Positions 1 through 10,549 of a DNA stretch of 64,000 nucleotides are shown piece after piece. The stretch lies in the NCBI GenBank assembly GCA_019188255.1, contig JAETXT010000006.1, positions 5,456,001-5,520,000 on the forward strand, written 5' to 3'. The DNA comes from Verticillium longisporum. Lineage: Eukaryota; Ascomycota; Sordariomycetes; Glomerellales; Plectosphaerellaceae. Under the pieces are notes generated by a model, which was not told the DNA's origin, searched no databases, and was given only the letters and a program-made list of their open reading frames with translations. Position numbers and translations under genes: made by a program. The first letter of the stretch is position 1. Every line of letters begins with the position of its first letter.

Positions 1-1784
1 TTGCAGAGCCCTCGACTTTGCCAGAGGTGTCCCTTTCAGAAGAGCAAATTCGTCTGATATATTAGTCAAAATGGCTTTCCTGACTCCGTGTACTATGCTC
101 AAATGATTAGAGCACCCCAGCCGGGGAATCGAGCTGAAACCCAGAAAGATCCGCAGTGATTGAGATGCGACCAACTTTGGCGAATCATGGATGTTCTTGT
201 GACTGACCAAGCTCATAAACCCTATTCCAAGACATCACGTGGGTTCCCAGCTATTTTCATGTGACCTACAGTCACCGGCACACTGTTTAAGTCGTAGACC
301 CTGTAAGGGTGAAGCTATGAAATTGTCAGAATGACTCTGGCGCCTCCAGCAACCCATCGGTCCGAGCCCTATATGAGCTTTAGGATATGATAGAGCGGGG
401 AGTCTTGTCCTTTTATGATTGTTGCTCTATGCTGCAGTCAGGGCTTTCGGGTCTTCGTGGACCCCGAACTCAGCTTACATGTCGATCAGTCTGCTTCACC
501 AATTTTGATCTGCAGAACAGCGGCGCGAGGCGAGAGCAGCAAGAAGCGGGGATCATATCTTGCGTTGTCATATCATGGGTTGGAGCTTATCGACCTTTTT
601 GATCTTGCAATGTCGGTACCCAACTAAGTCTGCCCATCCTGATATCACCAGCATCGTAAGCCTACGTGGCGAAGCAAATCGACTTGAACAGTCCTCCACC
701 TAGATCTTCCCAACTGCGAGAAGGTTGCCAGCACTGCTTCGTCCACATGTAAGCAGCGTGTCCCATCGGTGTCTCCTGGCTGCAACAATGAAATATGAAT
801 TGGGGTATGTCCTGTGTTATCAGATCATCAAAGCAAGCGCCAAGTGAATTTAGCGAGAAATATAAGGCTTTCGTGACATTTTCAGGTCATGGACTGCGCT
901 TCCGCCTCAGCATGACTGAGTATACGGAGAACACTGTCCGGTAAATCCAGTTTTGTGGCGAAGATGAAGAGAGATCCTGATGGGCCGACTCTCACTCAAC
1001 ACCAATGAAGTCTATATCCAATCATCAGGATGCTGTTGGTCAGTGTCATTGACTACTTGGAACGTCATACAACGATGCATGCTCCGGAGTTACACCTTAA
1101 CGAGAAACCCGAAAAGGCCCGGACAGAATGCTGTGAGCCCCTGAACGAGTGTAACCGCACTGACATCTCCATTCGTAGCCGCAGCCCAATTTTTTGAGGT
1201 GTGACAGGCACAGCAAACCGATGGACCACTCCTCGGACCATCGCGAGCGCTCTCGGGTTCTTCTCCACAAAAAGCCGGGTAAGACACCATTCGAGACCTG
1301 CCCGAGAAACGCGAAGAACGGCCGTGCATACCGAAACCGAGAACGAGCCAGGACGCTCTGTGATGGGAGGAGGGAGCTTCACTGCGGCGGGACACCCCTG
1401 CAGGGGCGCGTAATCACGTCCATGGTCATTGGGAGCGTAATTCCCCGATGTGCCGCCATGACGCGGGATCTGCGATCTTGCAGATCGACGCCTCTGCTAA
1501 GTGCCGGTGGTTGAACTCCACTTCTGGGCAATGCTGGTCAAGTGTGACACTGGCATTGCTTTTGGAGCGTTGGTGTCTTCAGAACGCGAGGCTTTCGGGT
1601 TCCATTGTGGAATCGTAATCGAACAAGATGTCATAGCAACGGCTGGGCGATGTGAGCACTTGAGGGGAGCGTTGGAGTTGCTATCTAGGAAGAGGACCTT
1701 AAGTATCGATGTTCCCCGTCGAATTCATGCCTTGACGTTGTTTGCTCAGCGTCTTTCTCTTGACACTCTCACTACCCAATTGAA
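1..1784. other. Intergenic, no gene recognised
   Basis: Only short overlapping reading frames occur, with no family motif, no convincing splice structure and no repeat I could identify. The last few hundred bases presumably contain the promoter of the peroxidase gene that starts at 1785/1794. I see no tRNA or transposon end here. Confidence 0.5.
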
Positions 1785-2813
1785 ATGACCAATATGAAGT
1801 TCACCATCCTCTCTTCGTCGCTCGCCGTGGCAATGGTTCATGCCTACCCTCCCTCCTACATGGCCAGTCTGTCCAAAGGAGCAGAGCCAGGTGTATGGGA
1901 GCCCGCCGGCCCTGGTGATTGTAAAAAAGCCCGATTCTTTCAACTTGCGAACATAATATTTACAATTCTTAGTCAGAGGCCCATGCCCGATGATGAACAC
2001 GTTGGCGAACCACAACTTCCTCCCCCACGACGGCCGCAACATTACAAAGGAGAATGCCATCTTCGCGCTCGGCGAGGGTATCGGCTTCGACCGCGGCCTT
2101 GCAGCCCTCATGTGGGAGCAGGCCATACACATCAACCCAACACCAAACGCCACCTTCTTCACACTGGACCAACTTAACGTGCACAACATCCTCGAGCACG
2201 ACGGCAGTCTGACGTGAGTGGTCAGATCTCATGGAGCTGGGAGGATCGAGACAAAGACCTTGTAATGCCTGATAGCTAACCCTCCGATTCAGTCGCACAG
2301 ATGATTTCCTCGGCAGCAACCACATCTTCAACCAGACCGTGTTTGATGAGACGCGCAGCTACTGGACAGGCGATGTCATTAATGCCACGATGCTCGCCAA
2401 CAGCAAGATTGCCCGCCAGGTGACCTCGCGCGCCACCAACCCGACATACACGTTCACCGCGACCATGGAGCAGTTCAGCATCGGCGAGGTCGCGGCGCCA
2501 ATCATTGGGCTCGGCGACATGGAAGCTGCCACTGTCAGCCGCGCGTTCGTCGAGTACTGGATCCGTGAGTATTGCCCGGCGGTGTCTGGGATGTGCGAAG
2601 ATTGGGGCTGACGTCCTTGGGACAGAGAACGAGAGGCTGCCTTCCGAGCTGGGGTGGGTTAAGAAGAAGGTACCCGTCACGCTGCAGAACATTCTGGCCG
2701 TCAATGAGATCATCACCAATGCGACGAGCTTGATTACGACTAGGGAGCCGGTGCCTGGCCCGCCGCGTCCTGTTGATGCGTATCGTCCCAACTTGCACGC
2801 GGGTACCTTCTGA
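1785..2813 (+). CDS. Secreted family 2 haem peroxidase (chloroperoxidase/peroxygenase type)
   Basis: Four exons: 1785-1914, 1973-2213, 2293-2564, 2626-2813 (276 aa; 273 aa from the second ATG at 1794, which starts a cleaner signal peptide MKFTILSSSLAVAMVHA). Introns are 58, 79 and 61 nt with GT-AG ends. Exon 2 opens with RGPCPMMNTLANHNFLPHDG: the PCP motif holds the cysteine that is the proximal haem-iron ligand in chloroperoxidase and unspecific peroxygenases. The distal EHDGS motif lies at the end of the same exon, and several N-x-S/T glycosylation sites are visible. Members use H2O2 to halogenate or oxygenate organic substrates outside the cell; the substrate cannot be told from sequence. 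The length fits the short peroxygenase group. The family is secure, the exact reaction is inference. Confidence 0.88.
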
Positions 2814-3014
2814 GAGAACAAAGCCTTGTGTAGATATGGCCACGAGGCTAGGAAATCGGACATTTAATAATACCGCGAGGGTTTTCCTACAATTACATAT
2901 GGAATTGTTCGTGGACAGTAGCAGGAAATGGAGGAAACAGGAAGAAATCTTGTTTTGAACTGATATAAACATGGAAATGCGGGTGGCCTTTACAATTCGG
3001 AGATCAATACTGTG

Positions 3015-3086
3015 TTCCGATTAGTCTAGTGGTTAGGATATCGGCTTGTCACGCCGGGGACCGGGGTTCAATTCCCCGATCGGAAG
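3015..3086 (+). tRNA. tRNA-Asp (anticodon GTC), no intron
   Basis: A 72-nt cloverleaf can be drawn: acceptor TTCCGAT (3015-3021) pairs with ATCGGAA (3079-3085), discriminator G at 3086. The D arm reads GTCTAGTGGTTAGGAT, the anticodon loop TTGTCAC carries GTC, and the T arm is CGGGG-TTCAATT-CCCCG. The A box (TAGTCTAGTGG) and B box (GGTTCAATTCC) are internal. CCA is not encoded, as expected in a eukaryote. Confidence 0.96.
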
Positions 3087-3090
3087 TTAG

Positions 3091-3095
3091 TTTTT
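3091..3095 (+). terminator. Pol III T-run terminator of tRNA-Asp
   Basis: Five T residues begin 5 nt after the tRNA 3' end, the usual RNA polymerase III stop. Confidence 0.75.
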
Positions 3096-3843
3096 GACAC
3101 TTTTGTCAGATTTGACTGCGATCTCACCCTGACTTGCCAGGTAGCAATCGCGACTGTCTGAATGCTGTGCAGCCATTCCATGGAAGGCTTGCATCGTTTC
3201 GTGGTTGCCGCCGGCGTATGACTGTTTTGTGCTGCAAGATGGTGTGGCTTAGACGCGGCATGGCAGGCTGACCTGCTTACGGCTTCGGTACAAAAATCAT
3301 TTCTCCTACCAACTTTGTAGCGCTGGTGATTTAAAGTGCATCGCTCATTCGAACAGGGTTGTGAGCGTTTCCCGACCGTAGCATCATGGCGCCGGCTTGG
3401 CAGGACTCGGATGCCCGGATTTGCTACCTCCGTACCATCTCGCAAAATCCAGCAACACCGATACCGTGTCAGCTGCAAACAGCGACGCGAAAGAAAAGCC
3501 AGTATAACGAACAACCTCGAGTGCTGGGTATTCCAAAACAAGCCATCAGCGAAGACCACGAGGGGCAAGCCAGAACCCCGTGCTTGTCGACAGCATTCAG
3601 GGCCTCAGGGGTAGGAGGTGGGAGATCAACACAAGGGGGGAGCCCGCCTTAGTCAGCAGGAGCTGGCTGGAGCACGGCCGAGATGCCAGCGTCGCGACTC
3701 CTTTTTTCCGCTGATACGCGATACGACTCCAACTGACGACGGAACATCGACCGCCCACGACATTCCTTTAGCCACCCATCCCAGAAGCTCCAGCCTCGAG
3801 TTTGTGCATTAGAACGCCAGGCATCACCGCAGACCTGCCCACC
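3096..3843. other. Intergenic, upstream region of DPM3
   Basis: Short frames on both strands overlap here, none with a recognisable motif. The CT-rich stretch just before 3844 is consistent with a fungal promoter/5' UTR for the DPM3 gene. No gene called. Confidence 0.45.
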
Positions 3844-4248
3844 ATGACGCGCGCCCAGCAGACCATCTCCCTCGCTCTCCTCGTGGGCTCCGTACGAACC
3901 TGCCCCTCCATCTAACAATGCCGCTTCCTCACAACTGACACTTACCCGCAGCTCTACCTTGCGCTCTTCCTTGAGCTCGTGCCTCTTCCCTCCATCGTCC
4001 AGGAGCAGGTCGTCCCGGTCGTACGTCCCCCGCTCCCACAATGCCTCGGTCCGTCGAGCTATCGCTAACAGCAACCCCCTTGGCAGCTTCCCTTCTGGTT
4101 CGTCGTCTCCTTCGGCGCCTACCTCCTCGCCCGCCTGGGCTTCAACGTCATGACCTTCAACGACGTCCCCGAGGCTCACAAGGAGCTCATGGCTGAGATT
4201 GATCTCGCCAAGGTGGACCTGCGCGCTCTGGGTGTGGATGTCGACTAA
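3844..4248 (+). CDS. DPM3: Dolichol-phosphate mannosyltransferase subunit 3
   Basis: Three exons (3844-3891, 3952-4020, 4087-4248) give a 92-residue protein, the same length as known DPM3. The N-terminal half forms two hydrophobic helices (around residues 8-24 and 40-57). The C-terminal tail holds the family signature FNDVPEAHKELMAEIDLAK, the cytosolic part that tethers the catalytic subunit DPM1. DPM3 stabilises the ER-membrane synthase that makes Dol-P-Man for N-glycans, GPI anchors and O-mannosylation. Both introns fall between codons. The gene is easily missed because each exon is short; the long antisense frame over it is a shadow. Identification is firm from length, topology and tail motif. 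Confidence 0.9.
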
Positions 4249-4628
4249 GGGAAGGAAACGAGAAGGAGAACAAGCAAAGGAAGCAATGCCAAAGAAGGAG
4301 GCACGGTCCGACTCTTACGGATAGATATCATGTTGAAAGTACCTAGGTAATGGTAAAGAAATGGTACCGGCATTGGAGCCGCTCTGGCGCCGCCTCCGGG
4401 TTGATCTGGAGTTTCTGTCGCACCCAAGGATACTTGACACCTTGCAACATCACCATCTTCAATCGCTCGCTCGCTCACCTTTGCCTTGCCGGCACTGCTA
4501 TCCAGGCAAACTAATACACTGCAGTATTCCCAACAACTTGCCAGGCCTGATTTCGCTCGTCCACAATCGTTAACTTTGCATTTCCCTTTCAAGGCCGCCT
4601 GTAGTCTACCAGAGCAGCCTTACTCGCC

Positions 4629-5240
4629 ATGCCTGCCGAGGGATCAAACGGGGGGCGACTGGAGGTTGCAGCACTTGCATTGAGACCCAAGGCCTCGGAT
4701 GCTGTGCCGTCGAGCCCGGCGTACACCTTTTACACCGGCCCGGTTCGCAACTTTGCTCTCAATCCGCCGCCTCACGGCGACACAGCACGGGATATCCGCC
4801 GTCGGCGGTGGACTACCAAGCGACCTACCAGCAATGCTTTGCTGCCTTCGACCCGGGCCAAACAAGGCGTCGAGAAAAGCAGGAGCGCCCTCCCATCTGC
4901 CCGCGCGATAACCGACGCTGTTCCAAAACTTGACGATGCTACCATCAAACGGACTGTTGAAGACGACGAGCAGGTTGTCAACAACAAACAGGCAGAGGAC
5001 CGCGAGAAAGCTGCTGGCGATGGTAGGGATACCGTTGGAGACTCGAGCTCAGACCTTTCGGACCAAGGACGAACTTTGGACGATGGATGGGATGCCGACC
5101 ATGACACAGATGTGGACAGCACCTGGAGCGACGAGACTATCGTCTGGGATCGACCATGGTCCCCATCAGAGACCTCGCTGCCCTCGGAGGTAAATCCTGT
5201 GCTGTCGCGTGTTGCCTCACGGCGAGGAAGCTGGCCCTGA
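4629..5240 (+). CDS. Hypothetical acidic, disordered protein
   Basis: A single uninterrupted 203-codon frame with a good start context (TCGCCATGCC). The N-terminal third is basic (residues about 50-85), the rest strongly acidic and serine-rich, with a D/W-rich patch (DDGWDADHDTDVDSTW) and a second Trp motif (TIVWDRPWSPSE) that looks like a short binding segment. No signal peptide, membrane helix or known domain is visible. The CT-rich leader upstream supports transcription. I do not recognise the family and give no function; it could also be a chance frame. Confidence 0.5.
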   Translation: MPAEGSNGGRLEVAALALRPKASDAVPSSPAYTFYTGPVRNFALNPPPHGDTARDIRRRRWTTKRPTSNALLPSTRAKQGVEKSRSALPSARAITDAVPKLDDATIKRTVEDDEQVVNNKQAEDREKAAGDGRDTVGDSSSDLSDQGRTLDDGWDADHDTDVDSTWSDETIVWDRPWSPSETSLPSEVNPVLSRVASRRGSWP

Positions 5241-5513
5241 GCACGACGTGGTATGGTCGACCTGGATCGACTTCATCTGATTAGCACAGAGGAACAGCGT
5301 TGCCTTGCGGTACGTGCATAGATAAATAAAGCGTTGCCAAGCAGGAGCATTCTTTACGCATGGTGCATTGCCTATCATGTCACCAATTGCATGATGCATC
5401 AATGATTTTTGAACAATGTGCCAAGATGCACTCCCAACAGCTTATCATAATTTCGTAGACCCAGCACCGCATAAACCAACACGTCCTCCCAACGCTCTAA
5501 TCCAGGCATTGTA

Positions 5514-7773
5514 TCATCGTCCGCCATCGCCCGCCAGCAGCGCAACGACGGTCCGCACAGCATTCATCGGCGTCTCCTCCTTACGTACCATGTCTCCAAA
5601 CACCTTGTGCAGCCCGTTCAGCGCCTTGCTGTCATCTGCGTTGTGCCCTGTATCTGGTCAGTTATTGAGTTATCCGGCAGAAAGATTGGGTGTACGACGT
5701 ACACTTCCCTGGCAGCCCAGCCAGCACCCCGACCGTGCTCTGTCCCTCACCGGTCCAATCAAAGTGTATCTTCCACGAGACGCGCAGCCGCGGCCAGTGC
5801 GCCTCATCCACCGAATCATCGGGAATGGAAACGTCGAAAGATGTGCGGCCCATGTGGGCGATGAGATCCGTCCTCGACGGCCTCTTCAGCGCGTCGCCCT
5901 CGAGGTCTTCGTCCTCGTCATCGCGACGGCGCTTCTTCCTGCGCCGCTGGCGGAGTTCGCGGGCGTTCTCGAGGAGGGTCTGCGGGTCGCTGGTCTCGGC
6001 GGCGAGGAGAGCCCAGAAGTGGGCGCGTTGCAGGGCGATGCGGTGCCATTCGGCCATGGACCAGGTGAGGAGGGTCACGTTGCGGTCGGTCGCCGTGTTG
6101 GCGGCGCGGTCGCAGAGGGTGGCGATCCAGGGGCCTAGTTCGGGCACGGCGGAGGGATCGAGGGCGGGGACGGAGAGGGAGTCGACGCGGAGGGTGGACG
6201 TGTTGGCTACTAGCTCGATCCTGGCGCCGAAGAGACCTGGAGGGCTGGAAGACACGTTGATTGTGTGTTGGCGGAGGAGGGGTGAAGAAGGGTCTTCGCG
6301 GGGGAGAATGGCTGTCGTTTGAGATATGGAGAACGGGGTGAAAATCTGGAGATGAGGAAGTTCCTCGGCGGCTGTCATTTGAATCGGGTGGTGAGATATG
6401 GGGGTGGACTCGCTTTCTGCGGTCAAGGTCAGGGGAAGAGCTGGAGAGGCAAGGGTGAACCAAGACGTAGGGTCCATGGCGAGGTCAAACAGCGGCTGCG
6501 ACGCGTCTGGCGCTGGTGCCGTTTGCTCTGCGGGGAGGAGATGTCGGCTGAGCATGTCCAAGAGTTCCTCTTGGTTTGAAGAGCTTTGAGGCTGCTTAGA
6601 GCTTCGCCGTGCGCTCTGCTGCACGCGCACCCGCTCCCGCTCATTTCCAGCTGTCGCGAGCTCTAGATCGGCCTGAAGTTGGGCAATCTCTGCTTGCAGC
6701 TTGTCCCGTCGCGCTCGCTGCTCGCCATATGGATCAAGCGGTGGCACCCTGCGCGCAAAGTGCGTTCCGGTGCCATCGTCTGGCTTGGCTGCTTCGTCCC
6801 CGGCCGCAGCGTCCTCCTCCCCTTCAAATACGAAAGGCACAGCTGCTTTTCCCTGCCTTCTCTTCTTGGACGGTGCTCCCGTGTCAGATGGTCGCATGGG
6901 TGGCTGCTTTAATGGCGAGCTCTTCATGCCGCGATCGCTCCTCCGCCTTCCGCTGCGCTTAGACGGCGTGTTGTGGATGCCTGTCGGCGGCGTGGTGACG
7001 ATTGGGTCCTCGAGTCCCTTTTGTGTCGGTGTCGGCGGAAGCTCTGGCTCTTCTGGCTCTTCTGGTTCCGGTATCTCTGATCCTGTTTGCAACTCGCCCA
7101 GTTGACGTGCTTGAGACGACTCCGGGTCTCGTGTTGGGTCCATTGGGTCTGTTGGTTCGTGCGCGGCAGGTTGCGATCCTGGAGGAGGCGTACGATTCAA
7201 ACCTCGCCTGGCAAACGGATCGAAATCTTCATCTTCGGGATCCGGCGGTGGTAGGGGCCTAGGGTTGGGCTTGACAGGCGATCGTCGCGGCTTGGCGCGG
7301 AGTTGTCCCGCACCATTTCGCGGGGGACGACGCGCCGGGCTACCCATCGAAGCCGGCTCTGTGTCCTGGGCTGGAGAATTTTGCTGCTCTGCTCTCTGTG
7401 CCAAACGGTCACGAAGGCCGCCGTCTTTAGCTCTAGTTCCTCCTGAGGCGCGTTCACTCTGTGACGGTGGCCTGGGTTCCTGTGCCGTCGTCATGTCGCG
7501 ATTGCTGAGCTCACTGGGCTCTGCGCCGGGCTCGACTGCTCGGGGCGGGGATGCATCTTCGTTCGTCTGTTGGGTCGAACGACGGCGTAAGATGTCTGGG
7601 TTTGTCCTCGCCAGGCTTGCCTTGGTGGGAGAGGCAAAGGACGGCCGACGACGCGCAGGCTGTGATGTAGGGTTCTCGGCGGCTGATGACGAGTTCGCTC
7701 TGTCTGCTGTCCGGATGGGAATACTAGTTCGAGGGGAGGTACGGCGGCGCTTCGGCGCGGAGGAATCCTCCAT
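5514..7773 (-). CDS. Large coiled-coil nuclear protein, candidate Mcm21/CENP-O-type kinetochore subunit
   Basis: Exon 1 is 7773-5703, exon 2 is 5647-5514, with a 55-nt intron; 734 aa. Residues 1 to about 340 are proline-, serine- and basic-rich disorder with many S/TP sites (PPTPTQKGL, HNTPSKRSGRR) suited to CDK phosphorylation. A short coiled coil follows (RRDKLQAEIAQLQADLELA), then a folded C-terminal half. Splicing replaces the read-through end by PGKWHNADDSKALNGLHKVF and a final AVRTVVALLAGDGGR, which looks conserved and supports the intron. A disordered S/TP-rich N-terminus, a short coiled coil and a folded C-terminus resemble fungal CENP-O/Mcm21 proteins of the COMA complex, as I recall them. 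The gene is convincing; the kinetochore assignment is inference. It lies head-to-head with the OXLD1-like gene, 497 bp apart. Confidence 0.68.
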
Positions 7774-8270
7774 GTTGTTTATGGGTGGTCTGACAGTCGC
7801 ATGTTATGAGAGGATTCGAGAGCTTCAACTGGACTTGTCGCATAAGTACATTGGTTGGTGTTGTGCTTGTGCCACTCCCCAGACGCGTCGAGGTGGGAGC
7901 TGTGCTGACCGCCTGCCGCATTGGGTTCAATGTCAACTCCGTCATGAGCTACGAAGTACGCCGTGGACCTGGAGCGACCACGTCTCAAGCGAACTGGACA
8001 CAATGTGAACAAGCAGTCAATTGTGCTTTTGCAAGTTCTTTCCAGCTTCTGGATCGATCTGGCATCAAATCATCAAATATTGCTCCATCTGTCCTTGTGA
8101 ACTGCTCTGTTGTGCTTCGATATGTGCTTAGTCACCACAGCACGTGACTTTACGACGTGAATATCCCGACGTTCCATGGTGCATCCCGATCCCCGATGAC
8201 TTTTCTGGATCGTTCACTACCACCAACTTGACCCGCCCCTTCGACTACGCAGCCCTCGGCACTCACGACC
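7774..8270. other. Shared divergent promoter region
   Basis: These 497 bp separate two head-to-head genes and must hold both promoters. I see no TATA-like box or clear operator and no independent gene. Confidence 0.5.
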
Positions 8271-9172
8271 ATGTCGGTCTCCAGGATCCTCCCCCGTATG
8301 CGCTCTTTCATGGCGGCGCGCGCTCCCGCCGCCCGCTTCGCGTCTTCGGCCACCCACACCATCCAGTCCCAGACGCCTCCTGCGCCCATTGTGCCCTCCA
8401 ACAAGCAGGCTCACCCCATCGGCAACTTCTACCAAGCCATGCTCGACGACCCCCAGCCCATCCCCGGCCAGAAGCCCGAGCAGCCTCCCGCGTCCGCCGC
8501 CCCCTCCGCCAAGAAGGAGCCCGCGAAGAAGCGTAAGTCCACCGCCCTCCTCCTCCCCCGTCGCTCCAACCTCCCCCACTTCCCCAGCGCGCGCCGGCTG
8601 AACCCTCCCATGCTGAAGCCACAGAACAGGAGGAGCCGCCAGTGCCTAGTCCCCCTCCAGCGACCGCCGAGGAGAAAGCCCGCCTCGTGTTCGGCGAGAT
8701 CCGTTCCGGTCCTCGAGCCCGCGCCGAACGTCTCGCTGCCGCTCGGGCCAAGACGGTCACAATCGCCGGCGTGCTCGTGCCGCCGCGGCCCGTGGAACCC
8801 GACAACTGCTGCATGAGTGGGTGCGTCAACTGCGTGTACGATTTGTTCCAGGAGGAGCTCGAGGAGTGGTCGGCGGCCAAGAAGGAGGCGGACGCGAGGT
8901 TGGCGGCACAGCAGGCGGAGGCCCTGGCGGAGACTGAGGCGGAGCAGGCCAGCGGCAGCGGCAGCAGTGCTGGCGGTGGCTCCGGCAGTGTGGACGACGA
9001 CGGCCGCGGTTCCGAGCTGAACTGGGTGCCGCAGCCGCCAGAGCAGGGACCGGCAAAGCACGCGTGGGACGAGGGCCTGTACGCGGACATTCCGGTCGGG
9101 ATCCGGGAGTTCATGAAGACGGAGAAGAGGCTCAAGGAGCAGCATAGGCAGCAGGGCACGCTGGGGGGCTGA
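8271..9172 (+). CDS. Mitochondrial oxidoreductase-like (OXLD1/PF09791 type) protein
   Basis: Exons 8271-8532 and 8625-9172, 269 aa. The N-terminus is a typical mitochondrial presequence (MSVSRILPRMRSFMAARAPA). Near the middle, residues about 148-170 contain PDNCCMSGCVNCVYDLFQEE, the cysteine-rich oxidoreductase-like domain found in human OXLD1 and its yeast counterpart; the CC-x3-C-x2-C arrangement suggests metal or redox chemistry, but the biochemical role is not established. A charged coiled region and a Gly/Ser-rich linker follow. The intron end is a choice: the CAG at 8585-8587 gives a stop in frame, whereas the acceptor at 8623-8624, behind two CTGA branch-like sequences, keeps the frame open. 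Confidence 0.82.
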
Positions 9173-9709
9173 ACGCCCGACTGTGTCTCTGGCTTTGACG
9201 ACCTCACTCCGCCCCATGACTCATTGCGTTGATTACTTGTACAGCATCGGCATTCAATACCAAGACTTTCGCAAAAGACTACAGCCTGTCGAGATGATTC
9301 TTTTGAACGTCAGGTACACGGTTGTTCGTGACCCCGAGACATCTTCTCGGCTTGTCCCAATTTTCAATTTGCCATATTGACAAACACGATGACAAGGGGG
9401 TTTAGATCAGCCTTTACAACAGCTCTGTGTCTGTCGGGCTCGAACAAAGGGAGAGGGGGTTGTTGCTGCAATCTGCAATCGAGAACAATGTGACCTTCTT
9501 GCTTTGGAAACTCGCAATGCAGGTGCGCTTTGGTACATCTCGCCGTCCTACTGGGAAAGAACAGCACCAATGATCAACGCACGGCAGCGTTGTTCAACAC
9601 GGTCACCAAGGTCATTTAGGGGGAGCACTCCTCGCTCCCATAGAACCGTCAATATGTTATTCATCAAACTTGACAGACATAATCACCACACCTCATCGGA
9701 TTTAATACC
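9173..9709. other. Intergenic, nothing recognised
   Basis: Contains the 3' end of the OXLD1-like gene and the putative promoter of the hypothetical gene at 9710. No motif-bearing frame on either strand. Confidence 0.45.
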
Positions 9710-10366
9710 ATGCCACACCACACACACTGCTACGAAGATGCAAAAGATAGTCTTCGCGGCTCACCACACAATGCCCTGTCTAAACACAGCCTCAAAACCC
9801 TTCGACGTTTATCCTCAGAACCAACCTTCACCGCAACCCTCTCGAGTTTTGATGGGTCCAATTCCCTTCCTGTCTCCCCTGACGGCACAGACAAGGGCGA
9901 TGCCAGAACCCGACACCTTCCGAAGTGTGACGGTCAGAGTGGGAACATCAAAACCATACTCAAAGCACTGAATGAATTGAAAGTCAACCTCGAGATGATG
10001 ATCAGGCTCTGTCCAGAGCTCGGATTCCAGGTAGTGAGGGGCACCGACAAGGTCCCGGTTCTGGTCTTTCACTGCCTCGAAGCACAGCTGGTCAAGGCCG
10101 AGAGTCAGCTGTGGGTGTACAAAGTAAGAAATGAGCAGGTGGGGGTTCAACACAAGATTGACGCCGTTGTTGAGACGGTGAAACAGGCCGGGCGCGTTAT
10201 CGACAAGTACCAAGCCGCTCGTGAACCCCTTTACAGACGCTGGGAGGTAAGTGGTGGACAGGGAAAGAGTGAGATCGAGCAGGAGTTTAGAGAGGTCTGT
10301 GAAACACTTGTGATGCTTATTGAGGGGCCGAGCCGCGCTCCGGGAGCGCATGAGAGATTATGGTAA
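9710..10366 (+). CDS. Hypothetical helical protein
   Basis: A single 218-codon frame. The first 85 residues are polar and probably disordered; residues about 90-205 are predicted helical by eye (ILKALNELKVNLEMMIRLC, KIDAVVETVKQAGRVIDKYQ, EIEQEFREVCETLVMLIEG). There is no signal peptide or membrane segment. It ends 77 bp before the left inverted repeat of the transposon, so the insertion lies in its 3' flank and could affect polyadenylation. I do not recognise the family. Confidence 0.5.
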   Translation: MPHHTHCYEDAKDSLRGSPHNALSKHSLKTLRRLSSEPTFTATLSSFDGSNSLPVSPDGTDKGDARTRHLPKCDGQSGNIKTILKALNELKVNLEMMIRLCPELGFQVVRGTDKVPVLVFHCLEAQLVKAESQLWVYKVRNEQVGVQHKIDAVVETVKQAGRVIDKYQAAREPLYRRWEVSGGQGKSEIEQEFREVCETLVMLIEGPSRAPGAHERLW

Positions 10367-10442
10367 TAGAGTACGACTTATTATTCTTTTCACTTAAAAT
10401 TCGGAATTCCAGTGACTTGCGTGATGCTTGGAAACATGCTTA

Positions 10443-10490
10443 ACGTGCATGATAAGCAAGTGGGCCAAACAAGCAAGTGGGCCACCTGAC
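10443..10490 (+). repeat. Left terminal inverted repeat of the Fot1-like element
   Basis: 48 bp, starting ACGTGCATGATAAGCAAGTG, a perfect inverse of 12255-12302. It contains two direct copies of AAGCAAGTGGGCCA, 17 bp apart start to start, which are likely transposase-binding sites. Confidence 0.95.
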
Positions 10491-10549
10491 CACGACCATG
10501 CGACGACAGCAGCATCCCGGTGAACCCTAACGCCTTAAATCAATTGAAA

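Noticed and set aside
3649..4179. 176-codon minus-strand frame
   Set aside because: Lies over DPM3, whose three-exon structure gives an exact-length family member.
8586..8587. Nearest AG as intron acceptor in the OXLD1-like gene
   Set aside because: With the donor at 8533 it would put the next exon out of frame and hit TGA at once; the acceptor at 8623-8624 keeps the frame.
8308..9207. 299-codon minus-strand frame over the OXLD1-like gene
   Set aside because: Antisense of a gene with a clear mitochondrial presequence and cysteine motif.
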